Below are positions 8,929-16,863 of a stretch of DNA of 64,000 nucleotides, piece by piece. Where the stretch lies: assembly GCA_050247155.1 (NCBI GenBank), contig JBFWUS010000001.1, positions 124,001-188,000 of the forward strand. Direction: 5' to 3'. Positions within the stretch are counted from its first letter, which is position 1. The number at the start of each line of letters is the position of its first letter. The notes beneath the pieces were generated by a model. That model was not told where the DNA came from and searched no databases. It worked only from the letters and a program-made list of their open reading frames with translations. Source of the stretch: Mesorhizobium_G sp050247155 (lineage in GTDB: Bacteria > Pseudomonadota > Alphaproteobacteria > Rhizobiales > Rhizobiaceae). A program made the translations under genes and the position numbers.

Positions 8929-10440
8929 TTACTCGATGTCAAAGCTGACGCCCTGCGCAAGCGGCAGCGCGCGCGAATAATTCACCGTGTTGGTGGCGCG
9001 GCGCATATAGGCTTTCCATGCGTCCGAACCGCTCTCGCGGCCGCCGCCGGTCTCCTTCTCGCCGCCGAATGCGCCGCCGATTTCCGCGCCCGACGTGCCG
9101 ATGTTGACGTTGGCGATGCCGCAATCCGAGCCGTCAGCAGCGAGAAAGCGCTCGGCCTCGCGCATATCCAGAGTGAAGATCGAGGACGACAAGCCGGCCG
9201 CCACGGCGTTGTGGTCGGCGATCACCTGATCGAAATCGGAATATTTCATCACATAGAGGATCGGCGCGAAGGTCTCTTCCAGCACCGGACCGTCCTGTTT
9301 CGGCATTTCGACCAATGCGGGGCGGACATAATAGGCGTCGGCGTGGCCGTTTTCGACACGCTCGCCGCCGGTGATCTTGCCGCCATGCGATTTGGCTTCG
9401 CCGAGTGACTTCGCCATGCCGTCGAAGGCCGCCTTGTCGATCAGCGGGCCGACCAGCGCCTTGGTGGTGAGCGGACTGCCGATGGTGACGTTCTGGTACG
9501 CTTTCTTCAGGCGCGGCACGAGCTTGTCATAGACGCTGTCGTGCACGAACAGGCGGCGCAGCGTGGTGCAGCGTTGGCCCGCGGTGCCCATCGCGCCGAA
9601 GGCGATGGCGCGCAGGGCCATATCGAGATCGGCGGTCGGGGTGACGATGCCGGCATTGTTGCCGCCGAGCTCGAGGATCGCGCGGGCAAAACGCTTGGCC
9701 AGCCGCGGGCCGACATCACGGCCCATGCGGGTGGAGCCAGTGGCGGAGACGACCGGCACGTTCGGATGATCGACCAGAATTTCGCCGATGGCGCGGTCGC
9801 CGATGATGATCTGGCTGAGCCCTTTCGGTGCGTCGCCGAAACGCTTGGCGGCGCGATCGAAGATCGCCTGGCAGGCAAGTGCTGTCAGCGGCGTTTTTTC
9901 GGACGGCTTCCAGACCACCGAATTGCCGCACACCAGCGCCAGCGCGGCGTTCCAGGACCAAACGGCGACCGGGAAATTGAAGGCCGAAATCACCCCGACG
10001 ACGCCAAGCGGATGCCAGCTTTCCATCATGCGATGGCCGACGCGTTCGGTCGCGATGGTGAGGCCGTAAAGCTGGCGCGACAGGCCGACCGCGAAGTCGC
10101 AGATGTCGATCATTTCCTGCACTTCGCCGAGGCCTTCCGACGGGATCTTGCCGGCCTCGATGGAGACCAAACGGCCAAGCTCCACCTTGGAGGCGCGCAG
10201 TTCTTCGCCGAGCAGGCGTACCAGCTCGCCACGGCGCGGGGCCGGAACCAGACGCCATGTCTTGAAGGCTTCGTCGGCCAGATCGATCGCCTTCTTGGCC
10301 TGAGCCGGCGTGACGGTCTTCACATCGGCGGTCTTCTCGCCGGTGACCGGCGAATAGGCCGGCATGGCGCCCTTCGTGTAGGCGGCCTCGGCGACGCCGA
10401 GTTTCTTGAGAAGTTTCTGGGTTTCCTTGGCGACGGACAT
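8929..10440 (-). CDS. amaB: ALDH7-type 2-aminoadipate 6-semialdehyde dehydrogenase
   Basis: This NAD-dependent aldehyde dehydrogenase has the catalytic general-base glutamate E257 in LELGGNN and the nucleophile C291 in GQRCTTLRR. The GQRCTTLRR and ESGSDAWKAYMRR segments are characteristic of the ALDH7 (antiquitin) subfamily, which oxidises 2-aminoadipate 6-semialdehyde to 2-aminoadipate in lysine degradation. The frame is open further upstream to 10575, but the ATG at 10440 gives MSVAKETQKLL, the normal start, and this same start is preserved in a broken copy at 11262-11380. The length is 503 residues. It pairs functionally with the lysine 6-dehydrogenase-like gene nearby. Confidence 0.9.
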   Translation of the reverse strand: MSVAKETQKLLKKLGVAEAAYTKGAMPAYSPVTGEKTADVKTVTPAQAKKAIDLADEAFKTWRLVPAPRRGELVRLLGEELRASKVELGRLVSIEAGKIPSEGLGEVQEMIDICDFAVGLSRQLYGLTIATERVGHRMMESWHPLGVVGVISAFNFPVAVWSWNAALALVCGNSVVWKPSEKTPLTALACQAIFDRAAKRFGDAPKGLSQIIIGDRAIGEILVDHPNVPVVSATGSTRMGRDVGPRLAKRFARAILELGGNNAGIVTPTADLDMALRAIAFGAMGTAGQRCTTLRRLFVHDSVYDKLVPRLKKAYQNVTIGSPLTTKALVGPLIDKAAFDGMAKSLGEAKSHGGKITGGERVENGHADAYYVRPALVEMPKQDGPVLEETFAPILYVMKYSDFDQVIADHNAVAAGLSSSIFTLDMREAERFLAADGSDCGIANVNIGTSGAEIGGAFGGEKETGGGRESGSDAWKAYMRRATNTVNYSRALPLAQGVSFDIE

Positions 10441-10667
10441 ATAGCGTTTCCTTTTGGGCTGCCGCTTGCGGAACAGACTCTCGGCGCGGCGATCATGTTT
10501 GTGCGCCGCCAATAGCAATACGCCCAAGCTTGCACAATTGGTCCGGCAGAGTTTGGCGCTGTGCCAGCAAGGCAAACATATTCCTCCCGTTGGCGGCTCA
10601 AAAGACAGCCGTACCTTCCCGATGCGTCCTTGCGATGCTAACCGCGCGCAAATTCCTGGAATTTCGA

Positions 10668-11198
10668 ATGCGTAACTTCTTCGATGTGATCTTTACGAGG
10701 CACGAGCCGGTGCGTGGCTTGGCCGAACACGGCAAGTCGGCGCTAGGCGCTGTTGCGGCGATTCTGCTGATTTCCTGGCTGGCCCAGTTGACCGAACTGC
10801 CTATGCTGCTTGCGCCGCTGGGCGCCACCGCGGTCATCCTGTTCGGTTATCCAGGGGGAACGCTGGCGCAGCCGCTCAATATCTTCGGCAGCTACCTGAT
10901 TGCCACGATCATCGGCGTCACGACAGCGATGGTTGCGCCTACCCATTGGTGGCTTGTTGCGCCTGCGGTCGGGTTGGTGCTGTTCCTGATGCAGACGCTG
11001 CGCGTCACGCATCCTCCGGCCGGCGCGATCCCGATCGTCGCGCTGCTTTCGCCGGACGATAGCGCCACGCTCTTCGTGACGCTTTTGGTGGGATGCGTGG
11101 CGATGGTCGCCCTTGCGCTTGTCTGGCACTATCTGCCGCCGCGCCGACGTTACCCGGCCGAACATCCCGGTGTTCCGGTGCAGGAACCCGAGAAATAG
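10668..11198 (+). CDS. HPP-family membrane protein
   Basis: The 176-residue protein has about four membrane helices and the conserved family segments APLGATAVILFGYPG and RVTHPPAGAIPI. The latter contains the His-Pro-Pro motif that names the family. HPP proteins are integral membrane proteins; some have been implicated in nitrite transport in plants and cyanobacteria, but the bacterial role is not settled. The ATG at 10668 was chosen because it is closest to the family N-terminus, although the frame is open back to 10530. It is divergent from amaB across a 227-bp gap that must hold both promoters. Confidence 0.85.
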   Translation: MRNFFDVIFTRHEPVRGLAEHGKSALGAVAAILLISWLAQLTELPMLLAPLGATAVILFGYPGGTLAQPLNIFGSYLIATIIGVTTAMVAPTHWWLVAPAVGLVLFLMQTLRVTHPPAGAIPIVALLSPDDSATLFVTLLVGCVAMVALALVWHYLPPRRRYPAEHPGVPVQEPEK

Positions 11199-11231
11199 TC
11201 TAGGGTCTGTTCATATTCAGGCGGGGACGGC

Positions 11232-11258
11232 CTGCAAATGGCGCTTTTCTGCGTTTCC
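11232..11258. repeat. Fragment of the MITE-like repeat
   Basis: The segment CTGCAAATGGCGCTTTTCTG and the few bases around it match the interior of the 143-bp element found at 7174 and 23618. Similarity stops where the broken amaB copy begins, so this is a rearrangement junction rather than a complete element. Confidence 0.7.
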
Positions 11259-11261
11259 GAC

Positions 11262-11380
11262 GCGTCGGCGGTCTTCTCGCCGGTCACAGGCGAATAAGCC
11301 GGCATTGCGCCCTTGGTGTAGGTAGTCTCGGCGACGCCGATTTTTTTGAGAAGTTTTTGGGTTTCCTTGGCGACGGACAT
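11262..11380 (-). pseudogene. Truncated duplicate of the amaB 5' end
   Basis: Read on the minus strand from 11380, the first 39 codons match the start of AmaB closely (MSVAKETQKLLKKIGVAE, then TYTKGAMPAYSPVTGEKTAD). Similarity then ends at a junction with a piece of the MITE-like repeat and the frame runs into unrelated sequence. The copy carries several substitutions, including I for L and TT for AA, so it is not a very recent duplication. No catalytic part remains. It has the same orientation as the intact gene about 0.9 kb away, with the HPP gene between them. Confidence 0.85.
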
Positions 11381-11435
11381 GCAAGTCCCTCTATCTCGGA
11401 GTAAGCGCTGCTTCTACCATTTGGTGTAGCGACAT

Positions 11436-12056
11436 ATGACTACGAGAGAACGATTGCGCCAAGCCATGCCAGAAAAAGAATATCTTGATCCCGACTTTTA
11501 CGAAACGGACGAAGCGTTTCCGATTGTTTATCTGCTGGGGCTGATTTCCATCGATTGGAATATGATCGAGCAGTTCATGACAACGCTGATTTGGAACTAC
11601 GTCGGAGGCTACGAAGTTGGAATGGCTATTACCAATAACCTGGGTAACCGATCGAAGTCAGAAATGCTTCTAGAATTGGCCCGAAAAAAGGAAAAGAAAA
11701 AATCGATACTCGGTCATATTGAACGGGCAGTCAAAGTTTTTGCAATATTGAAAGATAATAGAAATATACTTATGCATTCCCACACAGTTTTATTTGAAAA
11801 CGGCTCTTATCATTGGCGTCGACAAAATCCCAGAGCTCCCCTTGGGAGCGTCGGCACCAAAACAACATTTGCCGAACTCATGAGTTTACGCGACACGATC
11901 TGCCTATTTGGAAAGTACGTTACGAAAGTTCATATACACGCAAATCCCTCTCTTAATGCCGACAAGACGCCTCGGATGGGTAGGTTATTTCCCCTGCCGC
12001 AGCGATTCAAAAACCTACCCCATGAGCCGACGAGTGCCCGTAAGCGGAGACGTTAG
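11436..12056 (+). CDS. Uncharacterised protein with HEPN-like RNxxxH motif
   Basis: I do not recognise the 206-residue product by family. It is helical and charged, with a hydrophobic helix near 31-55 (IDWNMIEQFMTTLIW) and the motif R109-N-I-L-M-H114. This fits the Rx4-6H signature of HEPN ribonuclease domains, including the polar residue directly after arginine. The C-terminus is basic and ends ARKRRR. Codon use and base composition are visibly more A+T-rich than its neighbours (for example runs of AAA, ATA and TTT), which suggests transfer. It lies immediately beside the broken amaB copy. HEPN assignment is tentative. Confidence 0.65.
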   Translation: MTTRERLRQAMPEKEYLDPDFYETDEAFPIVYLLGLISIDWNMIEQFMTTLIWNYVGGYEVGMAITNNLGNRSKSEMLLELARKKEKKKSILGHIERAVKVFAILKDNRNILMHSHTVLFENGSYHWRRQNPRAPLGSVGTKTTFAELMSLRDTICLFGKYVTKVHIHANPSLNADKTPRMGRLFPLPQRFKNLPHEPTSARKRRR

Positions 12057-12124
12057 CTGGTCCTTTGTCGGGAACCATCTCACTGCTTCGTCCTTGAGGT
12101 GGAAACAACCAAAGGAGACGTGAA

Positions 12125-12478
12125 ATGGCTTATGTCGATGGTTTCGTGCTGCCGGTGCCGGAGGCCGAATTCGAGGAATACACCAAGCAGGCCAAGCTCG
12201 CCCGCGCAGTCTGGATGGAGCACGGCGCGCTGTCCTATGTCGAGGCCAAGGCCGACGACGTGCCGGACGGCGAGGTGACCTCGTTCCCGATGGCGGTCAA
12301 AAAGGAAGAGGGCGATACGATTATCTTTTCCTATGTCACCTACAAGGATCGCGAGCACCGCGACGCGGTGATGAAGAAGGTGATGTCCGACCCACGCCTG
12401 CAGCCGAGCATGGAAAACATGCCGGCTTACATGAAGCGGTTGATTTATGGCGGCTTTCAGGTCTTCGTGGAGGCTTGA
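12125..12478 (+). CDS. DUF1428 family protein
   Basis: The 117-residue protein begins MAYVDGFVLPVPEAEFEEY and contains ARAVWMEHGALSYVEA and YKDREHRDAVMKKVMSDPR, which identify DUF1428 (the YbaA family). These are small cytoplasmic proteins with a ferredoxin-like, dimeric alpha-beta barrel type fold and no established activity. A good AAAGGAGA ribosome site lies just before the ATG. It is followed after 49 bp by the FAH-family hydrolase gene, with a strong hairpin in the gap, so the two may be one transcription unit. Confidence 0.9.
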   Translation: MAYVDGFVLPVPEAEFEEYTKQAKLARAVWMEHGALSYVEAKADDVPDGEVTSFPMAVKKEEGDTIIFSYVTYKDREHRDAVMKKVMSDPRLQPSMENMPAYMKRLIYGGFQVFVEA

Positions 12479-12483
12479 CGGAT

Positions 12484-12526
12484 TCCCTCGCTTTTGAAGG
12501 CCAGGGAGCTCAAAGCGAGGGATTTT
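12484..12526 (+). promoter_or_regulatory. Hairpin that covers the ribosome site of the FAH gene
   Basis: TCCCTCGCTTT (12484-12494) and AAAGCGAGGGA (12512-12522) form a perfect 11-bp stem with a 17-base loop, followed by TTTTC. The 3' arm contains GAGGGA (12517-12522), the only plausible Shine-Dalgarno sequence for the ATG at 12528. The structure could terminate transcription after the DUF1428 gene, restrain translation of the hydrolase, or do both. Confidence 0.65.
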
Positions 12527-12527
12527 C

Positions 12528-13535
12528 ATGAAGCTTGCCAGCCTGAAGAACGGGATGCGTGACGGGAAACTGGTCGTCGTCTCGCGTGATTTGACACGCT
12601 ACACCGACGCATCCTTCCTTGTTCCTACGTTGCAGGCCGCGCTCGACAACTGGACGCGTATCGCGCCGCATCTGGAATCGCTGGCCGAGAGCCTGGAGCA
12701 TGGCTCGGTTCCCTCGGCGCGCTTTCACGAGCATGACGCGGAATCGCCGCTGCCGCGCGCTTACCAGTGGGCCGACGGTTCGGCCTATGTGAACCACGTC
12801 GAACTGGTGCGCAAAGCGCGCAATGCAGAGATGCCGGAGACTTTCTGGACCGACCCGTTGATGTATCAGGGCGGCTCGGATTCCTTCCTTGGGCCGCGTG
12901 ATCCGATCCTGATGGCGGACGAGGCCTACGGTATCGACATGGAGGGCGAGGTCGCGGTCATCGTCGACGACGTGCCGATGGGCGCAAGCCCGGATCAGGC
13001 ACGCGAGGCGATCCGGCTGATCATGCTGGTCAACGATGTCTCGCTGCGCAATCTGATCCCGGCCGAACTCGCGAAGGGTTTTGGCTTTTTCCAGTCGAAA
13101 CCATCATCAGCTTTCTCGCCCGTGGCGGTTACGCCTGAAGAGCTTGGTGACGCCTGGGACGGCGGCAAGGTGCATCTGCCGCTGCTGGTGGAGTTGAACG
13201 GCAAAGCGTTCGGCAAGGCCAATGCCGGGGTCGACATGACCTTCGATTTCCCGACCATTGTGGCCCATGCGGCGAAGACGCGGCCGTTGAAGGCTGGCGC
13301 GATCATCGGTTCGGGTACGGTGTCGAACAAGCTCGATAATGGCCCCGGCAAGCCGGTGTCAGACGGGGGTGCAGGCTATAGCTGCATCGCCGAAATCCGC
13401 ATGATCGAGACCATTGAGAGCGGCGCGCCAAAAACGCCATACATGAAGTTTGGCGACACGGTGCGCATCGAAATGAAGGACAAGGCCGGTCATTCGGTTT
13501 TCGGCGCGATTGAACAGAAGGTGGAGCGGTATTAG
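12528..13535 (+). CDS. Fumarylacetoacetate hydrolase family protein
   Basis: This 335-residue FAH-family enzyme has a C-terminal domain with the metal-site region YGIDMEGEVAVIVDD, the segment VSLRNLIPAELAKGFGFFQSK (given here in part: VSLRNLIP) and the GSGTVSN loop. FAH enzymes hydrolyse fumarylacetoacetate to fumarate and acetoacetate, the last step of tyrosine breakdown; relatives act on other beta-diketones or decarboxylate. The hppD gene and its Lrp regulator lie 1.1 kb downstream, which supports a tyrosine role. Its ribosome site lies inside an 11-bp hairpin stem. The absence of hmgA here leaves the exact substrate open. Confidence 0.85.
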   Translation: MKLASLKNGMRDGKLVVVSRDLTRYTDASFLVPTLQAALDNWTRIAPHLESLAESLEHGSVPSARFHEHDAESPLPRAYQWADGSAYVNHVELVRKARNAEMPETFWTDPLMYQGGSDSFLGPRDPILMADEAYGIDMEGEVAVIVDDVPMGASPDQAREAIRLIMLVNDVSLRNLIPAELAKGFGFFQSKPSSAFSPVAVTPEELGDAWDGGKVHLPLLVELNGKAFGKANAGVDMTFDFPTIVAHAAKTRPLKAGAIIGSGTVSNKLDNGPGKPVSDGGAGYSCIAEIRMIETIESGAPKTPYMKFGDTVRIEMKDKAGHSVFGAIEQKVERY

Positions 13536-14118
13536 CCGAAAGCTGCATGAGGTTGTGTTAGCCGCCGGCTTGACGGTGGTTTTTGTGCTCCCGGCATTGG
13601 CATGCCAACCCGGTGATAATGAGTATGACAACGCGTATTCGCCGGGTGCCTTTGTCGTACGAGCGCAGGTTATTGAGTTCAGCCGTGAAGCCGTAGACGG
13701 GCAGGCGTGCTACGCGGGCAAATACGATGCCGTTGAGGTGATGCTGGGCAAGGCACCGACGTCGTTTGAACCCAAAGAATGCTTTGAGGGCCGCGACGAG
13801 GTTCCGGTCGGTCCGAACAATCCCGACGTCAATATTTTCGGTTTTGTCGCTGGCGCCGAGGTGTTGGCGGGTTTCGCAATTCAACCGCGGGGCAAAGGAC
13901 TTGCTGGCCTGCCGCTGGAGCCTGGATCTTTGCGGTTTCTCGTGCCGGATTGCTGGAGGCCGGCACATTTGCGAATTGACCAACTTCAGGTGCAGAGCGG
14001 TCGGAACTACTTGAGCGATGGAAGCGCAACATCCGTGAAGGGATGCCAAAGTGACGAGCCAGACAGCGTACATGCTTGGTGGTGTCGGCGCAGTGATTAT
14101 GCTCGCCATCTTTGTTGA
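13510..14118 (+). CDS. Exported protein of unknown function
   Basis: I do not recognise this 202-residue protein. A basic start followed by VVLAAGLTVVFVLPALA makes a clear signal peptide with a predicted cut before CQPGDNEYDN, so the mature form is periplasmic or possibly lipid-modified, although the residues before the cysteine are not a canonical lipobox. Several more cysteines suggest disulfides. The start is uncertain: TTG at 13510 overlaps the hydrolase end by 26 bp and gives a proper basic N-region, while GTG at 13555 would shorten it. The 3' end overlaps the next small membrane protein gene by 68 bp. Confidence 0.6.
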   Translation: MNRRWSGISRKLHEVVLAAGLTVVFVLPALACQPGDNEYDNAYSPGAFVVRAQVIEFSREAVDGQACYAGKYDAVEVMLGKAPTSFEPKECFEGRDEVPVGPNNPDVNIFGFVAGAEVLAGFAIQPRGKGLAGLPLEPGSLRFLVPDCWRPAHLRIDQLQVQSGRNYLSDGSATSVKGCQSDEPDSVHAWWCRRSDYARHLC

Positions 14119-14341
14119 GGGAATGCGGGTCGCCTCCCGCATGAGGGTTCGTTGGCTCGATCTGACCCACAAGACCGGTCTTACTCTAAAGGAGCGGATG
14201 TTCAATACGGAGATGAATTACAACGTTGCTCGTGATCCCGAGATGCAAACGCTACGCCGACGGATGACCATATTATTGTTGATCTGGGGAGGAGGTCTGA
14301 TCACGCTAGCAGTTGCAATCAGATGGGTTCAGTCGGTCTAG
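14051..14341 (+). CDS. Small membrane protein of unknown function
   Basis: The 96-residue product has two hydrophobic segments, at about residues 8-25 (MLGGVGAVIMLAIFVEG) and 73-90 (ILLLIWGGGLITLAVAI), with a polar middle region between them. I cannot assign a family. The start shown is GTG at 14051; ATG at 14072 is an alternative that would remove seven residues. It overlaps the preceding exported-protein gene by 68 bp and the convergent gene at 14319 by 23 bp, an unusually tight arrangement that lowers confidence in the exact ends. Confidence 0.6.
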   Translation: MTSQTAYMLGGVGAVIMLAIFVEGMRVASRMRVRWLDLTHKTGLTLKERMFNTEMNYNVARDPEMQTLRRRMTILLLIWGGGLITLAVAIRWVQSV

Positions 14342-14567
14342 GCCTTTTCCTTTGGCGATCGGCGAACAGTCGGTTCAGGATTTCCGTTGTGCGCGGGTCT
14401 TTCGCCGTCGCGTCAAGCCTCAGCAATTCCGCAAAGATTTCGTCCATGTCCGCTGTGTATACGAGTTCCATGTGGTCGTTAAAGGCGCTGCTGCGATCAG
14501 CCTCCTGTTGGCAAATACGCGCTTTGCGTTCAGCCTCGGTTTCCGACCAAAATGCCTCGGGTTGCAT
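14319..14567 (-). CDS. Small hypothetical protein
   Basis: The 82-residue product begins MQPEAFWSETEAERKARI and is acidic and helical, without recognisable motifs or membrane segments. The frame is open seven codons further upstream, but this ATG has a strong GGAGGAG ribosome site six bases before it, which decides the start. The gene converges on the small membrane protein gene with a 23-bp overlap of coding ends, and lies upstream of and in the same direction as nothing else obvious. Function is unknown. Confidence 0.65.
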   Translation of the reverse strand: MQPEAFWSETEAERKARICQQEADRSSAFNDHMELVYTADMDEIFAELLRLDATAKDPRTTEILNRLFADRQRKRPRPTEPI

Positions 14568-14611
14568 GGCAACTCCTCCAATGGTCATGATAGGTTAGAT
14601 CACCACTACCC

Positions 14612-14646
14612 GCAAAACAAAAGCGGCCGACGTTGCCGCCGGCCGC
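14612..14646 (-). terminator. Rho-independent terminator of hppD
   Basis: On the minus strand GCGGCCG and CGGCCGC pair around a 10-base loop, and the stem is followed by TTTTGTTTTG. The stem spans 14623-14646 and lies directly after the hppD stop, a textbook intrinsic terminator. Confidence 0.8.
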
Positions 14647-14671
14647 CAGTTCGGGAACGTGAAAGCGGTTC

Positions 14672-15787
14672 TTATGCCGCCTTGTCGTCGCTCTTCAGCA
14701 CGCCGCGACGAATCTGATCTTCCTCGATCGACTCGAACAGCGCGCGGAAATTGCCTTCGCCGAAACCTTCGTCACCCTTCCTCTGGATGAACTCGAAGAA
14801 GATCGGCCCGATCACGGTTTTCGAGAAGATCTGCAGCAGGATTTTCGTCATGCCGCCGTCGACTACGCCTTCGCCGTCGATCAGAATGCCGTGCTTCTTC
14901 ATGCGCTCGACCGGTTCTTCGTGCCCGACGACACGCACATAGGAGCGCTCGTAGTAGGTTTCCGGCGGGCCTGGCATGAATTTCAGACCGTTGTGGGCGA
15001 GCTTGTCCGTGGCGTCGTAGATGCCGTCGGTGCCGACCGCGATATGCTGGATGCCTTCGCCCTTGTACTTTTTCAGATATTCGACGATCTGGCTGGTCTC
15101 GTCCTTCGACTCGTTCAGGGGGATGCGGATTTTTCCGCAAGGCGAGGTGATGGCACGCGACACCAGACCGGTGATGCGGCCGTCGATGTCGAAGAAGTGG
15201 ATCTGCTTGAAGCCGAACAGGTCGCGGTAGAACGCCCACCACTTGTCCATGTTGCCGCGATAGACATTGTGCGTGAGGTGATCGAGGAAATAGAAGCCGA
15301 CGCCCTTGGGTTTCGGGTCCTTTGCGCCAGTCCAGTCGAATTCTTCATCGTAGGCCGAGCCCTTGGCGCCGTATTTTTCGACGAAATAGAGCAACGAGCC
15401 ACCGATGCCGACGATGGCCGGCACGTCGAGCGCCTTGTCGTTGCCTTCATAGGGGGTAGCGCCCTTGGCAACAGCATGTTCGAAAGCATGCCTTGCGTCG
15501 ACCACGCGCCAGGCCATCGAGGCGGCGCACGGGCCGTGTAGGTCGACGAACTTCATTGCGTGCGAGCCGGGCTCGGCATTGATCAGATAGTTGATGTCGC
15601 CCTGACGCCAGACGCTGATCGCCTTGGTCTTGTGCGTGGCGACTTTTGCGTAGCCCATCTTGGCGAACAGCTCTTCGAGCTTGGCCGGCTCCTCATGCGC
15701 GAACTCGACAAATTCAAAACCGTCCGTGCCGGCAGGGTTGTCGGTGCTGATCGTTGCGACGGGTGCGTCGTGCGGGAAAGGACCCAT
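14672..15787 (-). CDS. hppD: 4-hydroxyphenylpyruvate dioxygenase
   Basis: This non-haem iron enzyme converts 4-hydroxyphenylpyruvate and oxygen to homogentisate in tyrosine degradation. The three iron ligands are visible: H170 in DHLTHNVYRG, H248 in QHIAVGTD and E332 in FFEFIQRKGD. Their spacing matches the Pseudomonas enzyme. The length of 371 residues is normal and the C-terminal helix region GFGEGNFRALFESIE is intact. It diverges from an Lrp-family gene across 121 bp that contains a TGCAC-N5-GTGCA dyad. A good intrinsic terminator follows. Confidence 0.97.
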   Translation of the reverse strand: MGPFPHDAPVATISTDNPAGTDGFEFVEFAHEEPAKLEELFAKMGYAKVATHKTKAISVWRQGDINYLINAEPGSHAMKFVDLHGPCAASMAWRVVDARHAFEHAVAKGATPYEGNDKALDVPAIVGIGGSLLYFVEKYGAKGSAYDEEFDWTGAKDPKPKGVGFYFLDHLTHNVYRGNMDKWWAFYRDLFGFKQIHFFDIDGRITGLVSRAITSPCGKIRIPLNESKDETSQIVEYLKKYKGEGIQHIAVGTDGIYDATDKLAHNGLKFMPGPPETYYERSYVRVVGHEEPVERMKKHGILIDGEGVVDGGMTKILLQIFSKTVIGPIFFEFIQRKGDEGFGEGNFRALFESIEEDQIRRGVLKSDDKAA

Positions 15788-15878
15788 AGCTGTTCTCCTC
15801 GAATTCGAATTGTGTCGAGATCATAGCCGAAAAGGTCCGCACGGTGCTTGCATTCAAACGCTTGAAATCGCGCTGGTG

Positions 15879-15893
15879 TGCACAAATCGTGCA
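15879..15893. promoter_or_regulatory. Candidate Lrp operator between hppD and lrp
   Basis: TGCAC-AAATC-GTGCA is a perfect dyad in the 121-bp divergent gap, 15 bp before the lrp start. Its A+T centre is of the kind Lrp/AsnC proteins bind. Binding is inferred from position only. Confidence 0.45.
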
Positions 15894-15908
15894 TGATATT
15901 ATGTAACG

Positions 15909-16379
15909 ATGAACGATATTCAGGTGATCGATCAATTTGACCGCAAGATACTGGCGCTTTTGCAGACTGATGCGCGGCTGACCAACAACGATCTGTCGGA
16001 GCGCGTGAACCTGTCGCCATCGCAATGCTCGCGTCGCCGGCAGCGGTTAGAGGAAGACGGGTTCGTCCGGGGCTATCGCGCCGTGCTCGACCGCGACCGG
16101 CTAGGCTTCGGACTGGTCAACGTCGTGACGGTGACGCTGGCCACACACAACCGCGACAATGCCCGCCGATTTGCAGAACTGATCCGCAACCTTCCGGAAG
16201 TGCAGGAGGCGCACGCGCTGACTGGCGAGATGGACTATATTCTGAAGGTGGTCACCCGCGACCTGAAGGCGCTGTCCGAGTTCGTCAACGGTGTGCTGCT
16301 GCCGCATGACAGCGTGCAACATGTGAAGACGGCGATCGTGCTAGAGACGCTGAAGGAGACCAGCGCGCTGCCGCTATAA
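15909..16379 (+). CDS. Lrp/AsnC-family transcriptional regulator (tyrosine cluster)
   Basis: The 156-residue protein has an N-terminal helix-turn-helix (residues 8-55, with NNDLSERVNLSPSQCSRRRQ) and a C-terminal RAM domain that includes GEMDYILKVVTRDLKAL. The NLSPSQCSRRRQRLE recognition helix is typical of alphaproteobacterial Lrp proteins that sit beside hppD. Divergent placement next to hppD suggests that it controls homogentisate formation in response to an aromatic amino acid or keto acid. It differs in sequence from the other Lrp protein in the window, at 7400-7837. Confidence 0.93.
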   Translation: MNDIQVIDQFDRKILALLQTDARLTNNDLSERVNLSPSQCSRRRQRLEEDGFVRGYRAVLDRDRLGFGLVNVVTVTLATHNRDNARRFAELIRNLPEVQEAHALTGEMDYILKVVTRDLKALSEFVNGVLLPHDSVQHVKTAIVLETLKETSALPL

Positions 16380-16407
16380 CAGTGCGCGGGGCGCTGATCA
16401 GCCGTGC

Positions 16408-16635
16408 TCAGACGAAGGCGACCGCAACGCCCTTTTTCCGGAAATAGGACTGCATAAACTTGCGGCCCTGCCGATTTGGCTGAGCAAGCTTGCTGGTTTC
16501 AAACGTCGCTTCCTTGATGCCCTCGCGCGCCATAGCGCTCTTGAGGGCGGCAATGTTGGTGTCGAGTTCCTCGTTATCGTTTTTGATCGAGGCGTAGATG
16601 GCGTCGATCGCCTGGGACACGGTGACGTCGTTCAT
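16408..16635 (-). CDS. Small hypothetical protein
   Basis: The 75-residue product, MNDVTVSQAIDAIYASIKN and onward, is soluble and mostly helical, with a basic C-terminal third (GRKFMQSYFRKKGVAVAFV). I cannot place it in a family. Codon use matches the neighbourhood, and the frame is bounded by a reasonable start, so it is probably real. It converges on the lrp gene 28 bp away. No operon partner is evident. Confidence 0.55.
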   Translation of the reverse strand: MNDVTVSQAIDAIYASIKNDNEELDTNIAALKSAMAREGIKEATFETSKLAQPNRQGRKFMQSYFRKKGVAVAFV

Positions 16636-16863
16636 AAGTTCGAATCCTGTGAAGCGCCGCGTTTAGCGCTGCTTCAGCTTCCGCGCCAGCCCGTTCATGC
16701 TCGTGGATCTAGTCTGAACACCAGATATTGTTTGACGCCCAGCCGCTATCGAGCGGAGCTGAGCATTTGCGCACAGGGGCTTTATTGTTCGCCTGAAACT
16801 TTGCAGACTGCTCACAAGCGGGCAGGCGAACACGCCGCTCCGCATCAATTCGGGAGGAATAAT

